A DNA stretch of 64,000 bases from Lutraria lutraria (taxonomy: Eukaryota > Mollusca > Bivalvia > Venerida > Mactridae), in assembly GCA_964023205.1 (NCBI GenBank), contig OZ026834.1, positions 46,681,029 through 46,745,028 of the forward strand, written 5' to 3'. How positions within the stretch are numbered: position 1 is the first letter of the stretch; each line of letters begins with the position of its first letter. The translations under genes were made by a program, and so were the position numbers. Positions 60,701 to 64,000 of this stretch are shown one piece after another. The notes beneath the pieces are model-generated. The model saw only the letters and a list, made by a program, of their open reading frames with translations. It did not search any database and had not been told where the DNA came from.

Positions 60701-63343
60701 TAATAAGGAGAAGATAATGACAAGCTGTGTTATAAATCACTATTATTTCAATTCTGCATTTTCTTGATGAGATATGATGGATTGATGACCTTCAGATACA
60801 AACAAATCGAGGGCTGACCGCAACACTATCGTAACTTGTTCTTATTTCAATATGAGTTACGACACTCTTGCGTTGAACCCTCGAAATACTCGTAAATGCT
60901 TTATCAAACTCTATGATAATACTGTTTATTCTATGTAATATTGATTCAACATTTCCTATTCTATCATAAACTGTATGATAATGAACCTCTTGCTAGTCAA
61001 TAACTCCTTATGTTAGATGATCTTACATTTTGCGGAGTACTTTACTTTGTAGGAGGCTGCGTGGGTGACCGGCTGTGATTATTTGCCAAGTATTAGAAGA
61101 GCTTCATGCTGCACAGAACGAAGCATTATAATCTGGGATAACAGATCAAAGGGTAAAAATCAGGTAAAAAATCAACAGACTTTGTGTCATTAATTATTTT
61201 GTCGGCTTATTTCTACAAACCTGTTTGTCATTTTCTCCATTTTGAGAAAATCACATTTGAAGTTTTGTAGTTTGTCGTAAATAAGCGAGTTAGGGGTTAA
61301 TGGAATTTTGATAAATCCAATTTAGGAGAGATCTAGAAGAAGGTAAGTATGTTCATAGTAAAGAGCTCATCAAGATGAAAGAAAATATTCTAAAATCACA
61401 ATATGTGAATTGCTTGAGGCAAGCCCTTAACCCCTTCTCGATATATTTCAGCCTTTCGGCTACAACCTAAATCACGCCGCTGCGTAAAGATATGACGATA
61501 CAAAATAGAATTGTGGTAGTTTGCTGAGTATAAGAACCATGTGACAGTCCACATATTTATATCAGCTGAATATACAATCACTCTGAATAAATGCTTATAT
61601 TTTATCATAAAATCTATGGTAACCATGATTTGTTTGATCTCATTTTGCCCGCCTGGTTTGCTCAGTGGCAAGAGTGTGGGTCTACTGATCAAGATGTTCT
61701 GAGTTCAAAATCCAGACGAGGCTCACACTGTCCGTGACAAATTTGACTGAAGATATTACATCTTATGGTAAATTGTCCTCCACCTCTGAATTATGTGGGG
61801 TAGTTTGGTAGTAGCTTGTGGATAGAATGTTGTTAGTACTGGTAAAGGCCTAAATGAAGTCCAGGAAGCTGGTTAGATAACTGCCTGCCATGATATGACT
61901 GAAAAAATGTTGAAAATGGCATTAAATCCGAAGAAATAAATATATATAAATTGATCTTATTTCAGCATGTGTTTGCTATCAAGCCTTTCGATCATGCTCC
62001 ACAGTGTATGGTCAGTGTACCTAAACCGGGAGCCATACATGAAGAAATTATACTATTTGGGGACGATCAGGGATATCTGAATATACTCACTGTGGCTGCT
62101 AAAGATCTTACAATGAAGAATTCTAAAGGTGGAGAGAAAAAACCTGTCAAAGATCAGAATATTCTCCATGTTATAGAACCTAACCGTCTCACCGTGTAAG
62201 TTCTTTCTGACATTATCTTGTATTTTTAGCTTGTGTTATTTATTGTGATCATGTCTTTGTCTACGTCTGTGCAAAAACTTTAATGTAGCATTTAACTAAA
62301 AAACTGTAAGAGGTAGCAACATGAAATTTCATTGGTGGATAGATCTCACTGAGGCGGTGAACAGACAAACATTGGCCACCACTTGCAGTACATGCTCTCG
62401 TTATCCCTCTGTGATGCCCCCCCAGCTCTCTGTACAACATAATGTAGCATTGATAAAGGCATTTAAGGAAGCACAATGCTAGATTAATAATAGTGTTTAA
62501 TAATTGATAGTTCATATCAAGTTTTACCAATCAGATGGCTATAACTAATGAAAATTAGACACTGAATAAAATGGTGACTATTTGATTATTCAAAACTATG
62601 TCAATTTAATTTTAATGATACAGTGCAACCTCTCCAAAGCAACACTCTTTGGGAGTAGCAACATTATGTTGTTGGTGTTGTTGAGAGGTTGTTGCTTTAA
62701 AGAGGTTAAATTGATAGTTCAATTGTACAGTGGGAAAAAATCATGATGTTGTTGAAGTGAGGTTATTGCTCAATAAAAGGCCACTCTAGAGAGATTTATA
62801 TAATACTGTATCTTGAATGTCATGTATAAAATTATTTGAACATTATAGACATTATATTTGTGCCAGATTTTTCATGCCAATGGTAATATCAATGATTACT
62901 TCAAGTATACATTCACTTATATTATTGTATCATACATGTGTTTAATTTGAGGCATAATTAAACGTTGTTCCAATTTGTGTGTGTCTTGTAGGGGTAGAAT
63001 TCTTTTAGAGGGGATAAATATGGCTGAAGACAAGTTGAACATAACATTTTTCACTGGATCAGTATTTGCTTATTTCAGTAATATTAGAGGTATTTAATAA
63101 TATTGTTTAACAATATTTGTTCTATTTATCAATATGATGTATGAAGAAATTGGTGCTTGTCTTGTTTGTTTTGGAGATAATAAATTTCTAAAGGACTATA
63201 GTTGAACTTGAGACGAACTGTTACATTGAAATACCGGTACTTAAGGCATACTGTCACCATATCAAGTGTTTTTATATGTTTTATGTCAACACTATTTCAG
63301 GCCAATGGTGAGACGGAAGGTACATGATGACTGGGTAACCAGG
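45580..63343 (+). CDS. WDR49/WDR64-like WD-repeat protein, 5' eight exons
   Basis: Exons 45580-45724, 50177-50307, 52578-52686, 53954-54060, 54752-54781, 61053-61163, 61966-62195 and 63301-63343 join with agreeing phases (1, 0, 1, 0, 0, 2, 0) to 302 codons. The gene runs off the right edge. Residues 50-92 (YDQFCEAIRQLFGSD to KIDWSE) look like a degenerate EF-hand region. From about 130 on, WD-type strands appear: QKGALALWSSK, WVTGCDYLP followed by SIIIWD, and ILFGDDQGYLNIL. The order (EF-hand-like part, then a WD propeller) is that of WDR49 (CFAP337) and WDR64. A ciliary role is known for some relatives and is only inference here. Which of the two it is, I cannot say. Confidence 0.82.
45755..46012 (+). 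mobile_element. tRNA-derived SINE-like element
   Basis: The head has a B-box-like GGTTCGAACTCC near 45800. The body is unrelated to the other SINEs here and ends in a CACTATAATAAACAAAAC tail. The A box is decayed. Confidence 0.5.
46205..46452 (+). mobile_element. tRNA-derived SINE (Leu/Ser-type head)
   Basis: CCTCCGTGGTTGAGTGGTAA gives an A box and GGTTCGAGCCC a B box, with a variable-arm-sized spacer between. The body has TTCTTCTCAGGAACGATGG and the tail AACTCAATCAAACAAAC. Acceptor-stem pairing is lost. Confidence 0.65.
46765..46895 (+). repeat. Dispersed repeat, member 1
   Basis: Shares TAAGAGGTAGCAACATGAAA and GGTGGATAGATCTCACTGAG with 62245-62370 in the same orientation, about 85-90% similar by eye. 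Family unknown. It falls inside a small open frame that is not conserved in the other copy. Confidence 0.7.
49946..50095 (+). mobile_element. SINE, CGCCCGGTTAGCTCAG family, copy 1
   Basis: The head has an A box (GGTTAGCTCAGAGG) and a B box (GAGTTCGAACC). The body GTGACAAATTTGACTGAAGA and tail GGCGTTAAATCCATTGATA are shared with 61645-61945. This copy is shortened between the boxes and in the body. Confidence 0.72.
50177..50307 (+). CDS. WD-repeat gene exon 2, EF-hand-like
   Basis: Acceptor TTTTCAG, donor GAG/GTAAGTG. Encodes ENLRYDQFCEAIRQLFGSD and ends NPDAKIDWSE, which resembles a degenerate EF-hand loop. No long open frame marks it. The phase-1 join to exon 1 restores a Glu codon. Confidence 0.88.
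51424..51606. mobile_element. Tigger-like MITE, decayed
   Basis: GGCAAACCTGTGAACAAAGG at the left, and internal GGCCTTTTATTCACAGTATGG then CCTTTATTCAGAGGTAGTC match 57016-57197. The right terminal repeat is degraded. Confidence 0.55.
52100..52565. repeat. 34-bp minisatellite, about 13 units
   Basis: The unit starts GAAAATGTAGATTTAAAGCT and ends GAATATTTTGTTTG. AAAGCT and AGTGCT variants alternate in part. The last degenerate unit runs into the polypyrimidine tract of exon 3 at 52578. Confidence 0.93.
52578..52686 (+). CDS. WD-repeat gene exon 3
   Basis: 36 codons plus one base, LFGYIQTSAEEAEEIMVGEE then VSIFTVSKRRRVGEAA. Acceptor TTTTTTCGCAG, donor CTG/GTAAGATT. A 34-bp minisatellite ends about a dozen bases before its acceptor. 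Confidence 0.88.
53434..53613. mobile_element. MITE, CAGTGCAACC family, reverse orientation
   Basis: Starts CAGTACAACTTCTCCTGAG, carries the internal signature CAACAACAGCATGATTTTCCC (the complement of that in the 62621 copy) and ends GCTTTGGGGAGGTTGTATTTG. About 180 bp, ends decayed, no clean TA on the left. Confidence 0.68.
53645..53887. repeat. 27-bp minisatellite, nine identical units
   Basis: Nine copies of a unit starting TAAGACTCCCATGTCGC and ending ATTGACTATG, with no mismatch seen (243 bases, exactly 9 x 27). As 27 is divisible by three, both strands are open across it. It lies inside an intron and has no splice sites that would make it an exon. Confidence 0.95.
53954..54060 (+). CDS. 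WD-repeat gene exon 4, first WD strand
   Basis: Acceptor after a run of T (TTTTCAG), donor AAG/GTGATT, which is a weak but valid GT. Encodes GDKKRRDTVQCLRYVPSLDS then YISCSQKGALALWSSK, typical of the first blade of a WD propeller. Confidence 0.87.
54061..54751. other. Intron 4 of the WD-repeat gene
   Basis: AT-rich, no repeat or gene recognised. Confidence 0.5.
54752..54781 (+). CDS. WD-repeat gene exon 5, 30-nt microexon
   Basis: Encodes LRLQACIDIN, acceptor CTTACTTTCAG, donor AAT/GTAAGTAT. Phase 0 on both sides links exon 4 to exon 6 across a 6.3-kb intron. The resulting peptide fits the inter-blade pattern. Confidence 0.75.
55076..55766. mobile_element. 691-bp TA-flanked DNA element, CAGTGTAACTTCTG family
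   Basis: Left CAGTGTAACTTCTGAAATCC and right GGATTTCAGAAGTTACACTG are exact inverted repeats, continuing to GGAC/GTCC (24 bp). TA lies on both sides. Further subterminal copies of the CCGGAATTCAGAAG motif sit inside both ends. No transposase. The end sequence and TA target resemble pogo/Tigger-type elements. Confidence 0.85.
55881..56300. mobile_element. MITE-like element with ~40-bp inverted repeats
   Basis: The left end contains GTTTGTTTGCCCTTTACCGA and the right end TCGGTAAAGGGCAAACAAAC. The match extends outward through an AT-rich CCTAAATTAAAA / TTTTAATTTAAGCC part. 420 bp, no coding capacity. Confidence 0.75.
56501..56543 (+). ncRNA. Candidate minimal hammerhead ribozyme motif
   Basis: ATTAATC pairs with GATTAAT (56537-56543) as stem I around the core CTGATGA (56508-56514), a GGCC/GGCC stem II and GAAA (56529-56532). 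The remaining TGTT leaves a one-pair stem III with a two-base loop and a U before stem I, as in the minimal hammerheads described in Penelope-like elements. One extra A between CTGATGA and stem II is unusual and may disable it. No flanking retroelement protein is seen. Confidence 0.35.
57016..57197. mobile_element. Tigger-like MITE
   Basis: Left CAGTCAAACCTGTGAAAAAA then GGCCACCT, right AGGTGGCCGC then AGATTTGACTG: imperfect inverted ends of about 28 bp. Internal GGCCTTTATACACAGGGTGG. Same family as 51424-51606. Confidence 0.72.
58011..58224. mobile_element. MITE-like element, CAATTNTTGTACNAGACTT ends
   Basis: Left CAATTATTGTACCAGACTTC then GTGAAAGGCA. Right TGCCTTTCGCAAAGTCTGTT then GTACAATT. 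These are imperfect inverted repeats of about 27 bp. Internal GTCTGG/CCAGAC motifs recur. A fragmentary relative may lie at 60155-60260. Confidence 0.65.
58990..59165. repeat. ~93-bp tandem duplication
   Basis: GTAGCATTTTCTCGTCAATT and GAAGCATTTTCTCATCAATT start two adjacent units sharing TCATAAAAAGG, GCTCTTCA and TTTGTCACAT. Two units only. Confidence 0.8.
59684..59931. mobile_element. MITE-like element, AGGCTNNGT...GTTTGTTTGGGG ends
   Basis: Left AGGCTGTACTTAAAATATGT then TTGTTTGGGGTCACC. Right GGTAGCGTAACCCCAAACAA then ACTA...TACGTAGCCTT. Imperfect inverted repeats of about 35 bp, 248 bp in all. The GTTTGTTTG and GGTAGGTAG parts recall the 55881 element, so the two may be distant relatives. 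Confidence 0.68.
61053..61163 (+). CDS. WD-repeat gene exon 6, WD blade
   Basis: 37 codons, EAAWVTGCDYLPSIRRASCC then TERSIIIWDNRSKGKNQ. Acceptor CTTTGTAG, donor CAG/GTAAAAAA. Carries the clear WD dipeptide. Confidence 0.88.
61164..61965. other. Intron 6 of the WD-repeat gene
   Basis: Its second half is the SINE at 61645-61945, whose tail ends about 20 bases before the exon 7 acceptor. No other feature seen. Confidence 0.6.
61645..61945 (+). mobile_element. SINE, CGCCCGGTTAGCTCAG family, copy 2
   Basis: Head GCCCGCCTGGTTTGCTCAGT with decayed A and B boxes (GAGTTCAAAATCC). Body GTGACAAATTTGACTGAAGA and tail GGCATTAAATCCGAAGAAAT then ATATATAAA. Longer than the copy at 49946, including a block around 61800-61910. 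Confidence 0.75.
61966..62195 (+). CDS. WD-repeat gene exon 7, WD blade
   Basis: 76 codons plus two bases. HVFAIKPFDHAPQCMVSVPK is followed by a strand ILFGDDQGYLNILTV and a Lys-rich loop (SKGGEKKPVKDQ). Acceptor TTATTTCAG, donor GT/GTAAGTTC. Confidence 0.9.
62245..62370 (+). repeat. Dispersed repeat, member 2
   Basis: Partner of 46765-46895, including GTCTGTGCAAAAACTTTAAT (with changes), TAAGAGGTAGCAACATGAAA and GATCTCACTGAGGCGGTGAA. Confidence 0.7.
62621..62808. mobile_element. MITE, CAGTGCAACC family
   Basis: CAGTGCAACCTCTCCAAAGC at the left, CTCTAGAGAGATTTATATAA then TACTG at the right, TA on both sides. Internal AGTGGGAAAAAATCATGATG is shared with the other copies. Confidence 0.78.
63301..63343 (+). 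CDS. WD-repeat gene exon 8 (last in window)
   Basis: Completes a Val codon, then PMVRRKVHDDWVTR. Acceptor CACTATTTCAG, donor AGG/GTAAGTTT. The next exon is outside the window. Confidence 0.82.
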
Positions 63344-64000
63344 GTAAGTTTCCTGTAAAGTCTGAGGTGTAAATTAACAAATATCTACAGTGCAACCTCT
63401 CCAGATCAACACCCTTTGTGAGTAGCAAATTACTTTGTTGTTGAGAAGGTAGTGCTCTAGAGAGGTTTAATTAATAGTTAAATCAGGCAGTGGGAAAAAT
63501 CAAGTTGTTGAAGGGAGGTAATTGTTGCTCAAGAGAGGGCCGTTCTGGAGAGGTTGTACTGTATTTGTAAGACACCTAATTCAAATGAGTTTTTGGGGCA
63601 GGGCCCTTTAATTTTTTTTATTTATATATATTCTGATCTGTGCTGTATTCAGATACCTTTTAAGCCTATGATATTTTGATAAACAATTAAGAAGCTAAAT
63701 TTATTGTGACGGAGAAATCTTACTGAAGATATATTGATCTGTCAAATGTATAAAACACAGTTTCTGTAAGAACTTTTCAGTTAATCCTAACACAAGTAGT
63801 TGGTCGTCTCAGACGGTGTTACAACTTTTTCAATGACCATCTTCTTATTTCACCCTTGAGGATGATTTTGGTCCAAACCAGACAAGATATAAATCCCTGA
63901 TAAGCCGTATATTATTACAAACACTAATTACCAGTAAACGGAACAGCTTGTAAAACAATAAACACACACTGGTTATTAGAATGGATACTAGTTAAAGTCT
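63344..64000. other. Intron 8 (start) of the WD-repeat gene
   Basis: Runs to the window edge. Contains the MITE at 63388-63561; nothing else recognised. Confidence 0.55.
63388..63561. mobile_element. MITE, CAGTGCAACC family (best preserved)
   Basis: CAGTGCAACCTCTCCAGATC at the left and CTGGAGAGGTTGTACTG at the right, about 17 bp of near-perfect inverted repeat. TA on both sides, 174 bp. Inserted 44 bases after the exon 8 donor. Confidence 0.82.

Larger units (their letters stand above)
54782..61052. other. Intron 5 of the WD-repeat gene (6.3 kb)
   Basis: Carries at least five inverted-repeat elements (55076, 55881, 57016, 58011, 59684), a hammerhead-like motif (56501) and a ~93-bp tandem duplication (58990-59165). 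No further exon was recognised, and the flanking phases do not require one. Confidence 0.65.
62196..63300. other. Intron 7 of the WD-repeat gene
   Basis: Contains member 2 of the dispersed repeat (62245-62370) and a MITE (62621-62808). Rest AT-rich. Confidence 0.6.

Overview
This is a eukaryotic, AT-rich, intron-rich invertebrate window, most likely from a bivalve or other mollusc. That placement is an inference from the tandem IFI44-like immune GTPase genes, a WDR49/WDR64-type gene, several tRNA-derived SINE families and many small TA-flanked inverted-repeat elements. Nothing suggests a prokaryote. All genes are split into exons, and I assembled them by matching splice sites and phases across exons.

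Layout. 1-25460 is almost entirely one 28-bp satellite (about 900 units, continuing past the left edge). It runs straight into an exon of an IFI44-like gene on the minus strand (copy 1, exons at 27172-25444; its 3' exons are not in the window). 30636-36559 is a second, complete IFI44-like gene on the minus strand (copy 2, six coding exons, 479 residues). It has the same satellite in the same intron, but only about 2 kb of it. 36.6-45.5 kb is upstream and intergenic DNA. It holds a 1.2 kb TA-flanked foldback element, two tandem copies of a putative promoter/first-exon block, C-rich and G-rich minisatellites and a SINE. 45580-63343 is the 5' part (eight exons, 302 codons) of a plus-strand gene for a WD-repeat protein of the WDR49/WDR64 type, continuing past the right edge. 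Its introns hold SINEs, MITE-like elements and two minisatellites.

The genes. IFI44-like proteins combine an N-terminal TLDc domain with a P-loop GTPase-like domain and are linked to antiviral/interferon-type responses in vertebrates. The two copies are a recent tandem duplication with about 96% similar introns by eye. The TLDc exon is the exception: it differs more than the introns, mostly at amino-acid-changing positions. The WD-repeat gene is divergently oriented and has no evident functional link.

Main point of interest. The satellite unit looks derived from the splice junction of the gene that hosts it. The last 17 coding bases of exon 3 plus its 5' splice site form a 37-bp satellite-like unit in both paralogs, and the array starts exactly there. 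One paralog's intron has about 2 kb of array and the other more than 25 kb, organised in higher-order blocks.
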